The position numbers and the translations under genes were made by a program. The notes under the pieces were generated by a model. The model saw only the letters and a program-made list of their open reading frames with translations. It made no database searches and was not told the DNA's origin. Source: Leucaena leucocephala (Eukaryota > Streptophyta > Magnoliopsida > Fabales > Fabaceae). Taken from it: a DNA stretch of 64,000 nt. The stretch spans positions 10,726,001 to 10,790,000 of the forward strand of contig CM073558.1 in assembly GCA_037074615.1 (NCBI GenBank), given 5' to 3'. How positions within the stretch are numbered: position 1 is the stretch's first letter; the number at the start of each line of letters is the position of its first letter. Positions 1 through 11,581 of this stretch are shown one piece after another.

Positions 1-539
1 TTGAAATTTAGATATCCAACAACTGGTGCAATTTATCAGTTATTTTACAATTTAAGACTTACTACAGCAGTAAAAATCCTGTATAGCACTCATTAACCAA
101 GGATAAAATTTTGAAAGAAAGTGAATGTCTCAAAGTGGTAAGCAAAGAATTTAATTTTTATATAGCTACTGTATGGTAGAGGGTTTAGAATGCCCTTATC
201 ATTTCCGCAATTCCAAGAAACTAATGTGGTTTTGAATCAAGGATTGAGACAAGTTCTGCAAACTAGATGGTGTCACACAATGTAATGAGTATCTGTTGGA
301 GGCTCAAAGATCCTTTTATCTGGCTTATCACCCTATCAACTCACAATGACAAAATTGTATGAATATTAAACTAAATACATGAGATCAATCATTCATGCTG
401 CACAATTTCCAGTAATTAATCAATGAAACAAGCAACTTATACTACATCAAACTTGCCAATGTTCAAAAATACGTGTTCAAAATTCAATTTTAAATTCATG
501 CCAGTAAATTCAATTAGACCAAGCAACAATACGATGAAA
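1..539. other. AT-rich stretch without recognisable gene
   Basis: No open frame or motif here could be tied to a gene. By position it lies beyond the 3' repeat array of the minus-strand gypsy element that follows, so it may be the end of that element's internal region or part of its 3' LTR. It does not visibly match the putative 5' LTR that starts at 5226, so a second LTR is not shown inside the window. Confidence 0.3.
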
Positions 540-960
540 TAAGAGAATTTTTCAGCTGAGGATCATTTTTAGTCGCTACAAATGGGACTTCAGGCTGCGA
601 ATGTGTTTCAATGAGAGGAAATTTTTGGAAAACAAGGAATATTGGTCGCGACTAACATGTGCACTGGGTCGCGACACATGATCACAGAGAGTAATCCTAA
701 CAAACACACAAGCTCAAGTCGCAACCAAGTGTCCATCTAGTCATGACCAAAATTCATAGAGTTACAGTTACGACAAAGATAAACACAAATCACGACTAAA
801 ACATCATAGACAGGTAATCATCAAAAAGGAAGAATTACTGGTCACGACAAACATGTGCATTGGTCGCGACTCATTTTCACAGAGAAGAAACTTGACATTT
901 TTGCACATATTAGTCACAACAAGAACATCTCAAGGTCGCGACTAGAATATAGAATCAAAA
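540..960 (-). repeat. 3' array of GTCGCGAC-type degenerate repeats
   Basis: The palindromic core GTCGCGAC or a near variant recurs about every 20-80 bp (for example near 645, 668, 861 and 936), often followed within about 30 bp by a CACAGAGA-like block. The same motif pair fills 4650-5110 at the other end of the element. Unit length is irregular, so this is a degenerate array and not a clean satellite. Confidence 0.65.
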
Positions 961-996
961 CAATTATCTGATTTTATTTACTAATTTCACAAACTA

Positions 997-1158
997 CTCA
1001 CCCACACTTAATTTATACATTGTCCTCAATGTGAAGAAGTAGAGAAACACATGCCAAGGCTGAAGTAATGAAGAGGACAAAGCTGAATTAGAATCCAAGA
1101 TGAACTTATTAATTTTTATCTACTCCTACTGACTTGGTCTCCTCCCCTACACTTAATC
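997..1158 (-). other. Polypurine-tract-like region downstream of deleted pol
   Basis: On the minus strand 997-1030 reads CATTGAGGACAATG, then TTAAGTGTGGG. This is a conserved block found after integrase in many plant Athila/Tat elements and thought to hold a plus-strand priming site. A second related purine run (TTAAGTGTAGGGGAGG) occupies about 1139-1158. Which one served as the polypurine tract cannot be decided here. Confidence 0.5.
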
Positions 1159-1912
1159 AACAATTTATAGCTCAAGTATATAAGTAAAACAATGTAAACC
1201 AGACTATTATAAGTGGGGAAACAAGGAAGGAGACAACCTGAGTATCATGGGGATTTGAAGTTCTCATTGTACAGCTTGAATAATTGACCATTAACCTGAG
1301 ATGGTGTACTATCTGCTTTATCATGTCTTGTTGGTATAGCCTTTATCTATCTTAAAAGGTAATCCACAACCGGTAGAATATAGGCATATCTAACGTATAG
1401 TGGCAATGATCTTGATGATATAACTGCTGTATTATCCATCTTTATCCTTGCAATGAAATTCTGTTGATATTAGACAATATCCTTCAATTGTTGTAGTCTT
1501 AAAATGTCTAAAAATTCTAAGTTGAACTTCTCATGAACAGGGTTAGAATGTAAGATATAAGTATTGAATTGGAACCTCCCTAGCTTAGAGGTTTCAACTC
1601 CTTATCTCTCAAAATATACTGCATAATCCTTGTCCTGCAATTCTCTTAAATATATTATAAACCTTTCTAGATATTGTTTATCACTTGAAACAGTAAGGTT
1701 AGTTCCAATAGAAAAAATATTAGATGAAGATCAAGAAAAATTACCCATAGTGGTAAGCCAGCCATCAATTTTAAAATTAATGCATAACACATCACTATTG
1801 GATAAAACATAGCAAAGAAATTAGTGGAGGAGTTAGAAATAGAATATTCTTCAACTTCACACTCATTTCCAAGTGATGTACCAATCATGTTAAGTCCTAG
1901 GAGAGAATGATC

Positions 1913-2446
1913 CTAATATGGGTGTCTATACATGTTAAATTGAATTATGTGCCCACCAAATTCCATTTTAATAATTTCATCTTTCATACAAATCATGGTG
2001 TTAACTGTTTTCAAGAATGGCCTTCCTAGAATAAGAGTATTGTCATCAAGAGACTTCTTTGACATATCCAAAACATAAAAGTCCACAGGAAAAACAAGTT
2101 CCTTTACTTGAACTAAAATGTCTTCTAAAATTTCCTTAGGATTTATAATTCTCTTATTAGCCAATTGAGCTAACACACTAGTTGGTTTTATTAGATTTAC
2201 TCCTAAGGCATGATAAAAGGAATTTGGCATAACATTGAGAGCAGCACCTAAATCTAGCAATACTTTAGCAATAGTTATCTTGCCAATTGTACAAGGAATA
2301 GAAAATGCACATAAATCTTTACACTTCTCTGGAAATTGAGAGTTCAAGAGTGCAAAAGCTTTAGGTCCCACTTGCACTAGTTCATTAGGTTTATGTCTTT
2401 CCTTGTGTGTGCAACTGTCCTTCAAACATTTTGCATATTCTGACAC
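1913..2446 (-). pseudogene. Gypsy aspartic protease remnant
   Basis: A 177-codon open stretch holds a retropepsin-like domain. An N-terminal part with a Cys-containing lead-in (KDLCAFSIPCTIG) precedes the active-site segment LLDLGAALNVMP. The D-L-G-A form in place of the common D-S/T-G-A is typical of Athila/Tat proteases. A later ILGRPFL motif matches the conserved ILGRPF strand that follows in this protease family. The frame is an isolated piece of a polyprotein: gag lies upstream with breaks, and reverse transcriptase is missing downstream. It is a relic, not a working gene. Confidence 0.75.
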
Positions 2447-3379
2447 TCTTTAAATTCTCTCCAGCATAGGCACATTCACTTCAATCTTGCTGAAATAATT
2501 AATCACTTCCTTGTTCTGCTCCTCTAAGGCTTCCTTCTTGCTGCTCATAAATTCCCTTAGGATAGGTATTTCCTTCATATGCACCTTTTACTCTGCTATA
2601 CCAGAGGTTATTTCTTGTTGCTTGAGCTCTGAATTTAATACTAGTTGTGTTTTATCAGTTATGTCCACTCTAAGATTCCTTAAATCAGAATCCATAGCTT
2701 CAGGTAGCGCAGTTTCCTTGATGTTAAGCTATTCACAACCTTCTGAATCTGGGGCAGAATTAATTTGACCCTCTAAAACATTTTCCTTCCCAAGTGGTTG
2801 TGCTTCTTTTGTATTGTCAGACTCCTCAATGCTACCATTGGAATCAGTATCTAGCTCACATTCCTCTTTACCTTTAACAACTGTAAATTGATCCCCAACT
2901 TATTCTTCATCTATCAAACTTATCACATTCCCAGATTTGGGCTTAACAACTATATTTAAAGGTAGAGTTTCACTAATCCTTGCCTGAACATCACTTATTG
3001 AATTGGCTAGCTGTGATACATAGCCATTCATGTTTACAGCTTTTGTTTCTCACTGTTCTATCTTATTATCCAAGGCAGCAAACCTGGACTCTGTCATTGC
3101 TTGATTGTTTTCCATAGTAGATATCAAGTCCTTGAAGTTAAAGCAGAAATTTGTGTTGATAGAGTTTATATTTGAATTCATCACATTAATGCTCTTTATT
3201 ATCTCTGATATTCCATCATCTTTTGTAGCAGTAGGCAATTCTATAACTCTAGAAGATTCAGCCACTTTGTCTATCATTGTTGAATCTGTTCTGCCCATAA
3301 TTCTTGTCTGCACCTCTATCTCTCCATCTGAAGTTGGGATGATCTCTCCATCTTTCATTATATGTGTTAGAGTATGGAT

Positions 3380-4215
3380 TCCTTTATGGATACTGGTTTA
3401 GTTTGCCTTGATAGATGACTGATACATTTACACAGTGTGTAGGATAATTGACAGTGGTGTTCACAGGGAAATAACACAGCTGACAACTAAGAGCAACAAG
3501 AGTTTGAGAGTATAGGCTTTGAACATGTGAATTCCTCAGTTGAGCAGCTAGATTGTTAATCTGAGCATTCATGGAAGAAACTTGAGAAGACAAGCTATTG
3601 TAATCTTGAGAATGCCTTGCAGAAACTTCATAGACTTACCTAGAATCATAGCCCCATATTGCTGGTCATTACTTGTTATCTTCTCAATTAGGTTACATGC
3701 TTCATCTGGAGTTAAATCATCAATGGAACCTTCAGCAGCTGCATCCAAATTCTTTCTTCATGCATAGCACAATCCTAAATGAAAATATTGCACCTACGCT
3801 AACATGGGATCTGATGGTATGGACATCTAGCTAGCAGCTCTTGAAACCTTCCCCAAAACTCATGGAAAGATTTTTGATCATACTGTTTGGCAGCAAAAAT
3901 CTTCTTCCTCAATGTAGCAGTCTTTGAAGTAAGGAAGAAGTATCTCTCTAAGAAAGCAGTCCTTAAGTTACTCCAAGAGTCCAAGGCTTGAGGTGTATGA
4001 TGTGGCGGCATATAAAACCATTCATTTGCCTTTCCTTCAAGTGTAAAATGGAATACTTGTCTCTGCACAGCATCCATATCAGAACCTATAGATTTCATGG
4101 ATGAACAAACCCACTTTATGGTCTTTAAATGCTTGAAAGGATCCTCACCTGTCAATCTATAAAATTTTGGTAAGTTACTTAATAAATGACCTTTCAACTC
4201 AAAATTAATATCCAA
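3380..4215 (-). pseudogene. Gypsy gag (retrotrans_gag) remnant
   Basis: The best-preserved piece, 3799-4215, is a 138-codon frame. It contains the plant gypsy gag pattern: a KGHLL start, a FYRLTGEDP block, a tryptophan-rich middle (NEWFYMPP), then FLERYF and ELLARCPYH at the end. Frames between 3400 and 3790 continue the gag C-terminal half (TPDEACNLIEKI and NDQQYG blocks), but in a different frame and with stops, so the gene is frameshifted. A further frame at 3050-3358 may be the low-complexity linker before protease. This is structural protein sequence from a dead retroelement. Confidence 0.75.
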
Positions 4216-4649
4216 AGTACGACAAGTGCGAAAATGATCAAAGTTTGCATTAGATGAAGTGAGTTATTTTATACTCCTATGGGCTCTTCTATTATTCATG
4301 TTATTCTCTCCATATTGCTCATTTTGAATATTCTGATTATGAATATGAGCTTCTCCTTCATTAACATGCTCCATGACAAAATAATTATCTAATATAGCAC
4401 CAGATGCACAATCAGTTACAACCACTCAAGTAAACCAGAAGAACTAAGCTCAACAAGAGATGCAACTCTAGCTTGATTTAAGATTTTAGCCTTCTTAATT
4501 TGCCTAAGTGTTCTATTGATTTCTATATCCAAAGGAAAGAATTCAGAGCTTCTGTTCATGCAAATCACATTCAACAATGAAGCATAATATCAAATATGTC
4601 ACAGATGCAGCAATTCTAGAAATTTAGATCAAGTAATCCAGTACAAAAT

Positions 4650-5110
4650 AGTCAGGTCGCGACTACAAGGTCACAGGTCATAACTAATAAGCACAGAGAA
4701 TAGAGATCGCGACAAAAATGAACTTTAGGTCACGACTGTCAGTCACAAAGAGTAAATGCCTGAAATTTTTAGTTTTTGGTTGCAACCAATTATCACTCAA
4801 GTCGTGACTAATAATCACAGAGAGTAACTCTGATTGAAACACTGATTTTTAGTCGTGACTAAGTGTCAAACTAGTTGCGACTAGAAATCACAGAGAAGAA
4901 AACTGGATGAAAAATATTTTTGGTTGCGACCACAAAGCAATCCGGTCGCAACTAAAAGTAACAGAGAACAAAATGAGTTGAAAATAAATTTTTTGTTGCG
5001 ACCAAATGTCCTTCTGGTCGCGACTAAAGTTCACAGAGATGCTCAAAAATAAATTTGTAAGTACTTTGGTTGCAACGAGACAGGCAATTGGTCTCAACTC
5101 AACAACACAA
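4650..5110 (-). repeat. 5' array of GTCGCGAC-type repeats in the element leader
   Basis: At least twelve variants of GTCGCGAC, GGTTGCGACC or GGTCGCAACT occur here, commonly as pairs about 22 bp apart recurring roughly every 70 bp. CACAGAGA blocks lie between them. The array sits between the primer-binding site and gag, and the related array at 540-960 lies beyond pol. Confidence 0.65.
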
Positions 5111-5203
5111 AACACTAAATATGCAAAAAAAAACTAAAATACCTATGTACTTTTTATAATTTTTAGGACTAGGAGATTGCTTAAGAAACCTTAACAAGTA
5201 AGG

Positions 5204-5222
5204 CTTCCCGGCAACGGCGGCA
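5204..5222 (-). other. Primer-binding site, tRNA-Asp type
   Basis: The + strand reads TTCCCGGCAACGGCGGCA at 5205-5222. This differs at two of 18 positions from the 3' end of plant tRNA-Asp (recalled as TCCCCGGCAACGGCGCCA). On the minus strand it is therefore a tRNA-Asp primer-binding site, as used by Athila/Tat elements. It fixes the element's orientation and puts the 5' LTR to its right. Confidence 0.8.
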
Positions 5223-5225
5223 TTT

Positions 5226-6430
5226 TGATAATTGTCGTTCTAATTATCAAACAAAACTAAGCTAACCAATAGCAAGTGGAGGCTAACCTAAGTTGATTCA
5301 CAAGGAGCCTAGATGGATGTTAAGATACCTAATTAATCAAATGAGCCACAAATTAACAAGTTAAAGAGATGGTATTTGATGAGATTTTATCTAACTTCTG
5401 AAAGTAAATCCTATGCTATTGTTTATGCTTTTAAGTGTTTATGATGATGAGATGAATGAATGACAAGTGAGTTATTGGAGATTACCTTACCTTCATTATC
5501 TACAAAATATGAGAAGTTAATCAGCTGAATTAGAATATGCTAGTTAACAACTCGCTAGCTAAATCTCAATCAAAGCTACAACTTGCAGACATTAAAAGAG
5601 ATTATTAATTATTCAACTCAGAGATAGAAGAAGATACAAATGTACTCTGTTTATGATTACTCTAATTAACTATAGTCATGTCTAACTCAATCCAAGGATG
5701 AAAATCAATCAAAGAATCATTAATGCATATATAAAAGATCCAACTCTGTTCCCTACTTTTTTGTCCTCTACTAACTCTAATTGAACCAATAAACCAGAAG
5801 TAACTACATCAACTCGATACAATTAAATCTGATTTAAGACACAATGAACTCCCTGTTCAGCTTAAGGATTCAGGTTTAGCATTATCTCCAAGAGAGCGCA
5901 ACAGCTTAGCCTTGCATTGCCATCTAAACTTTAGTAGGAACAGAAAATACATCAGTAGTCATGATGAATATGGAAGAAGTAGATGGAGTTGATAGCTGCA
6001 CTTTCCTTTAGTTATATTGTATAGAACAATGGAAATTTACAAAATGGAAATCGAAATAGAGTAGGAAGGAGTATGCGTGATGGTGCAGATGTGTGGAGAG
6101 TGAAGTGGAATGGATGTGATAAGTGGTGTGGAGTGTGCGTGAAGTGTGAGGTATGGCCTAGAATTAGAGTGTGAAGTGTTTGCGTGTCAGCTCCCCCTCC
6201 TACGTGAATGATGATATGGAATGATATATAAGTGAAGGGTATGGATGGTGCTATCAGATCTGAAGTGACATGCTGCTAATGTGAGTGTTGGTGATTGTCT
6301 AGCTGTCATGTGATTTTTGTTAGCTCCCATTTGTAATATGTTAGCCCACTTGTTCAGTCCAACAAATGTTTGATCTATTATAGTATATGTGAGATCCCCA
6401 CTTTCTTCTGTTAGCAACTCATTCCAACAT
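5226..6430 (-). mobile_element. Putative 5' LTR of the Athila/Tat-like element (outer end uncertain)
   Basis: The sequence beside the primer-binding site begins TGATAATTG on the + strand, so on the minus strand an LTR would end in CA three bases before the primer site, which is normal spacing. The outer end cannot be fixed because the partner LTR is not visible. The right limit given is a guess. Nothing in this stretch encodes a recognisable protein. Confidence 0.4.
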
Positions 6431-8200
6431 GTGATTTAGCATGTGCCTTCAAACAACTGCGTATTACTATTAGCCATGTGTTCAAATTTGTTATCAAATC
6501 CATTACATGTCTAATGTCCAGCTTTCAATTGGTCTAATATGCTGATTAGTTACTGTAAAATGAAAATTTAATAGATTATTTATCCAATTAATCACTAAAA
6601 TCAAATCAATCAATTTCCACTTGCTCCATTTTAATTTTATTAATTAATTGCTCATCATATTGGTAAATGAGGATAAAATCAATAATAAAACTCACTGTAA
6701 ACATACTAAAAATTACTACAAATATGAGTTTATTACCTCTGTATTTGTATAGAAAACTATACAACTCAACACCATTTCTCAGTGAGGATTTGAATTATTG
6801 CAAACCTTGACTATGTGTCCAAACTCAAGGCATCTTCCACAATGATAAATATTTTTGTTCTAAAATTGAGACTCAATCCTTTTTATCACTTGACCACCAA
6901 CATATGTTTGACCCCATCCATCATTTCTAAATTGTCCCCATGAACAAAACAAAAATAAATACTTTCCTGGCGATCTAGCCATTGGTAATGACAACTTGCA
7001 CTAGACACATATTATTAATAATTCAACCACTCATATTAACAAATATTGTGTCTTATAATAATAACTCATCTTCTCCTCCCATATCAAACCATGCTCTGTC
7101 ATTCACATTTTATAGCAACATTTCTAATGATAATTATTTCTTACTACACTCAAGTAAAACTGAAAGAATGAGTTACTTATGTGTCTAATGCTTAGTATAT
7201 CATAATGGAAAGAGGAATCTTTAGAAGAATTAGCCATCATACCACAAAACATTTAAATAATTCTATTTTTTACTCCTCAGCATCATCTAAAGCTCCATTC
7301 TTCTTCAAAGGAAGAAACTACATTCAATAAATCATCACAATATTAGTTTAGCTTTCAATCAAGGAAAATTATGTGCAGAACATAGAACCACATGCAAATA
7401 AGAAATTGCTCCTTTTCAATGTGCAAAGAAATAATTGGAAATGAAGCTTGCAAATTTTGGAAGTGATTAATAGCAATGACTTTTTTATGCTAACAAATTC
7501 AAACTAATCTTAACCCAAAAAACGAATACCAAAGAGAGTATCAATTCCGATTTCTGCATATATGCTTCTTGAAAAGCCAAACAAGAATCTATATTTCTAT
7601 TAGAAGTCAAATTTAGGATTGAAGATCCCGTAATAAGACGTTAACAAATTTACTAAAATAATAACTCAACTAGTCATATTAACAACTATCACATACTATA
7701 ATAATAACTCATGTTCTCCCTCCTATAACAAAACATGCTAAAAATTCTAGGTGACCGTGGAAGAAGAATGAGGACGAGGTCTAGGTGGCAATGGCAGAGC
7801 AAGGGACAAAAAATTTGGAGACTCTGGTGACCTTGGAATGAGTGTTTTAGATATTGAAATAGGAAAGTAGAATGAAGACAAGGAAGAAGATTTATATTAT
7901 GAGAGTTTTGGTGGGATAGAGAAGGTGGGGGAGTGAATTGCAGGAAGTTGATTCCTTTTATAGAATGAAATGTTATAGGAGAAGGTGTTTTAACGAAGAA
8001 GTGAAATAAGGTGTTTTTGTATAATGGAATGTTTATTGGGCATAAGAAATTCAGAGGAGCAGTTATATCTTTTTATAATTGGAAAAAATTAATCTGAAAT
8101 CTCATGAGATTTTATATTCATTATGCTATTTTCTATAATTTATTTATAATTTAATTTTATCAATGGAACCTAGCTGTAATTCTTCCTATTATTTTTTTAC
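6431..8200. other. Intergenic stretch with retroelement traces
   Basis: No host gene is evident. The only recognisable items are a CCHC knuckle trace at 6800-6841 and two ~80-bp related segments (7012-7093 and 7657-7740) that share the block ATAATAACTCAT and end in AAACATGCT or ACCATGCT. The remainder is AT-rich. Confidence 0.4.
6800..6841 (-). pseudogene. CCHC zinc-knuckle remnant (retroelement gag-like)
   Basis: The minus strand encodes C-G-R-C-L-E-F-G-H-I-V-K-V-C, an exact CX2CX4HX4C zinc knuckle. An in-frame stop lies about eight codons upstream. The flanking frame weakly resembles the DUF4283/zinc-knuckle gag-like proteins of plant LINEs, but it is too short to assign. Confidence 0.45.
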
Positions 8201-8237
8201 CTCCAAACAATGTTAAACGATGTCGGTTTTTATTTTT

Positions 8238-8537
8238 TTAGATAATAACAAAAACCTTATGCTGGCATCGCATAATAAGGCAGAACAGAACATCGCAAAG
8301 TTCACCTCTTCTCGCGTCGAACTGCCACCCATAATCTAATCGGAATCCGTCCGCCTCCACCTCTTTAAGCTCTTCAATCTTCATTGCAGCTGTCGCATCG
8401 AACGTTAGCATCCACCCAATATCGACGGTGCTCACTTCTGTCTCCTTGGCCTTCGCAGGTAAGATGCGGTTGCATTGTGATATCTTATTTGTACTTGCTA
8501 TCTTATTTATCCTCAGTCCCTCACCATCGCTCTTCAA
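8238..8537 (-). other. Unassigned coding-like patch
   Basis: A 99-codon minus-strand frame lies in a patch richer in C and G than its surroundings. Its middle (VDIGWMLTFDATAAMK, then EELKEVEADGFRLDYGW) has amino-acid composition typical of real protein. I recognise no family. On the + strand the same patch ends in CGCAG followed by GTAAG, which could be a splice donor. It may be an exon or gene fragment on either strand. Confidence 0.25.
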
Positions 8538-8816
8538 AATTAACTGAAGTTTATTTGTATTTAGAGTAATAATGGATAGATATCTTATTATAGTTCATGT
8601 TTATGGTAACTCATGTGGTTGAGAAGATTATTTCTCCATGTGAGCAATAATCTCTTAGTTATGCAGAAACCAGTTGAGAGAAGAATATTTGTATTATTCC
8701 ATAGTCTTTGTTTGCTAACTTGAACTTTCTAGTCACTTCTCAATAGTTTGCTGCTTTTTAAGAAAAGAATATCAGTGTAAGAGATGCCTGTATCAAACAT
8801 ACGCATCCATCATACC

Positions 8817-9182
8817 TATGATATGGTTGGTATGATAATTTTCCACTTCTTCACTTAATATAAGTAAATAACTTCCACTCTAGTTTTTAATATTTTAAAT
8901 TATTTTAGTATTAATAAAAAACTAAAAAATAAAATAATAAATAAAAGTAAAATATTTTAGATAATTTTATCTTAAATTATAAATTTTTTTAATAATTTTA
9001 ATTATTTTTAAATTATAAAAAAATATTTTATATTATTTTACTTCAAATTATAAAAATAATATATATAAATTTTATATTTATTTCTCTCATATTAAACAAA
9101 TTTTTAAAACATATTTTTAATTTAATTTAATTTTTATTTTTATTTTTATTTTAAAATTTTTTTATCCTATCAAACGTACTCA
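8817..9182. mobile_element. Tourist-like MITE, family 2 (diverged copy)
   Basis: The left end has ATGGTTGGTATGA and the right end reads ATCCTATCAAACGTAC, an imperfect inverted repeat. The interior (AGTAAAATATTTTAGA, TCAAACAAATTTTTAAA-like blocks, and the final CAAACGTAC) matches the better-preserved copy at 14513-14861. No clean target duplication is visible. Confidence 0.55.
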
Positions 9183-9455
9183 TAATATTTTATTATTATT
9201 TTTTTAAAGTTAAATATAAATATTCTTAATTAAATCATATTATCTTAATAATGACATGTTTAATATGAGTTAATCGTGTTACTTTTAAAATATTGCCTCG
9301 ACTTGTTTGTTGAATGATCCGACTTCCAATATTTTAATTAATTCACAAAATAAAAAATAAAAAAGACATTTTTTAAAAGTAAAATAAAAATGAAAGAATA
9401 AAATTTGTTTATAAAAAATTATAATATCTAATAAAAATCAAGGTGAAATTATGTA

Positions 9456-9924
9456 GGTGTTTAGAACTCTCTAAAATTTAGGTTTGAACAAAATTTAAAT
9501 TTAAATTTTTTTTAAAATAAATAGTTATATTTATTCAAACGGATTTTTGAACTAAATCATAGTTTAAAATTAAAGTTTCAGATAAACAGGTTAGAGTAGC
9601 TTATGAAACAGTAAAAGAGTTTATAAACTAACCAATTACTATATTACCCTTGCTTTTTCTTATATCCTCTCTCATCTCTCCTACTTTTTCTTATACTCTA
9701 TCTCATTTCTTTTTATACCCTCTCTCCTCTTATCTCATATCTCTTCTCTTTAATACTCATACTATTTTTTATAATTTATCAATGATAAAAGTATTTTTAA
9801 AAATTACTATTTAAACATTTATTTATTTAAAACTATTTTTTTTATAATTTTTTTTAAAATAATTTTTTTAAAAAATTACTCAAAAAAAATTATACCCATT
9901 TTCAAAATCTTATGTAAACGGCCC
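9456..9924. mobile_element. Tourist-like MITE, family 1 (diverged copy)
   Basis: The interior is nearly collinear with the 494-bp copy at 23680-24173: TAAACCATAGTTTAAAA-like block, CAGATAAA, GAACAGTAAAAGA-like block, CCAATTACTATATTACCC, a CT-rich run, and AACACTCATTTATTTAAAAC-like block. The ends (AGGTGTTTAGA and TAAACGGCCCT) are degenerate relatives of that copy's GGGCCTGTTTGG termini. It lies just upstream of the GTPase gene promoter. Confidence 0.65.
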
Positions 9925-9959
9925 TATATCAATTTTCGTATTAACTTTTATTTTGTTTT

Positions 9960-10083
9960 TCACGTTTATAATAGAATACCCGAACCCGAACCCGAACCCG
10001 AACGCGTTATCTGCTCGACGCCGAAACTTCTAAGAGAAATTCAGCGCTGATATCCTTCGAAATTAGCCGTTGCCACTCCCGAC
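9960..10083 (+). promoter_or_regulatory. 5' leader/promoter-proximal region of the GTPase gene
   Basis: This short, less AT-rich stretch lies directly before the start codon. It contains about four tandem CCCGAA hexamers (9979-10002), then a CpG-containing segment. No convincing TATA box was identified close by. The transcription start is not resolved. Confidence 0.4.
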
Positions 10084-11538
10084 ATGAGAGCCTCTTCAAC
10101 TCTCTTTCTCAAAGGGCAGACTCCTTTCTGTACTACACTCATCGGAAGCTCCAAAGTCTACAAAGGTTGTTCATCCCATTTTTGAACTTTGCGTTTACTG
10201 TCGCAGAAATAAATTACGCTTTTGATTTGCTTACTGAGGTCTTTCTTTGGCATCCCAAATTGATTTGCTTTCTCATTATCCCAGTTTTTCATATTTGGTT
10301 CCGTCCATTTTCCAACTTCCCAACTCCAAAGGTCGCCTTTTAAATTTGGCTCAAATTTGCCGTTGTTAAATTGCTAGTTGGTTTGTGTAATGTGCTTAGT
10401 GGAGGAAGATGATTCTTTATTTTTCTTTCAATCATTCTATACAAACGTTTTTTTCTCAAATACGTTCTTGCTGGTATTTTATTTTGTTTTCTATATTTAC
10501 TTTTATCTATTCTTATCCTTTGTCTCAAAAACATGCATTTTCTCAGAGTTTTCAATTTTTCGCCTCTTCTTTCAAGAATCCTTCCATTGCCTATAATTGG
10601 GTTATAAATGCAGGAATACTCCATGTCAAGAAACATCCAATCATCTGCTTCTGTAACAACATCCAAACTAATTCATATGAAGTTGCTAATGGAAGCTATA
10701 TTCCCACATTGCAGACTGAAGACAAGAATAACAAGGTATGAATTTCTTCCTTACCTCTCATTTATCTGGCTCCTTGTAGTGTAAGGTAGAATAATATTAT
10801 CCTGTACTGTTGATTGAGTTAAGGTAAACTTATATGAATCTTACGGAAGATAGCTTAGCCTCTCAATCCTCTCGATTGATTGAAGACAAGTATTAAATTT
10901 TGCACAAGATGAATATATGGATTAGCATGGTAACATGCTACCTCCCTTCCTAATTGAAATATTATGGAACTTGTGTTCTATTATTTATATGGCGAGCTCA
11001 GGCTTTGCTCCAAGGATGGATTAAGGACTGTTACTTTGGTTGAGAGTAAACTCTCATTGACTTTGAAAGGGAACAAAGAAAATAAGACTTAAAATGGATG
11101 CTAAGCACCCCTTTCTCCATAGTATTTGATAGACCAGGGTCCTCTCCTCTGACTATACCCGTCAGATCCTTTTCCCCTTCCAATATTCCTCTCACTTCTC
11201 TTCATTGTTGTACACAGGATCTCGCTTATTCTGCCTCCCCACTGCCAGCTCATCCTTATTTTCAGGTTGGGCCTGGCCCTCTTTTCGTTTGGCATACATG
11301 AAGCATGCTTTCACTCGACCTCTTTTTGGGTTGGTTTCTTTCTTATAGAGTATACCCTTCCCTACTGCCTGCTATTCCAGTGAGTGGTATGTGATGCCTA
11401 GTCTCACATTTGGTAGCGTGAGATATTGTATGGGGTATATAAATAGGCTGATTTTCCTACCTCAATGACTGGCTTTTAGGGGAGGGTTCTTCATCCCACT
11501 TAGGTGTCTACTAGAATATTCATCTGGTGAAAAATGGA

Positions 11539-11581
<43 letters not shown>

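Larger units (their letters stand above)
540..5225 (-). mobile_element. Internally deleted Athila/Tat-like Ty3/gypsy retrotransposon
   Basis: Read on the minus strand, the order is a tRNA-Asp primer-binding site (5204-5222), a leader with GTCGCGAC-type repeats (about 4650-5110), gag remnants (about 3380-4215), an aspartic protease remnant (1913-2446), a purine-rich AAGTGTGGG-type motif that usually follows pol in Athila/Tat elements (997-1030), and a second array of the same repeat (540-960). Reverse transcriptase, RNase H and integrase are not found in the roughly 750 bp between protease and the purine-rich motif, so most of pol is gone. The protease DLGA signature and the gag sequence fit the Athila/Tat group. 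The 3' LTR is outside the window or unrecognised. Confidence 0.75.

Noticed and set aside
11098..11301. Overlapping 64-67-codon frames on both strands in GTPase intron 2
   Set aside because: No motif, no splice sites that keep the GTPase frame; likely chance in a GC-richer stretch.
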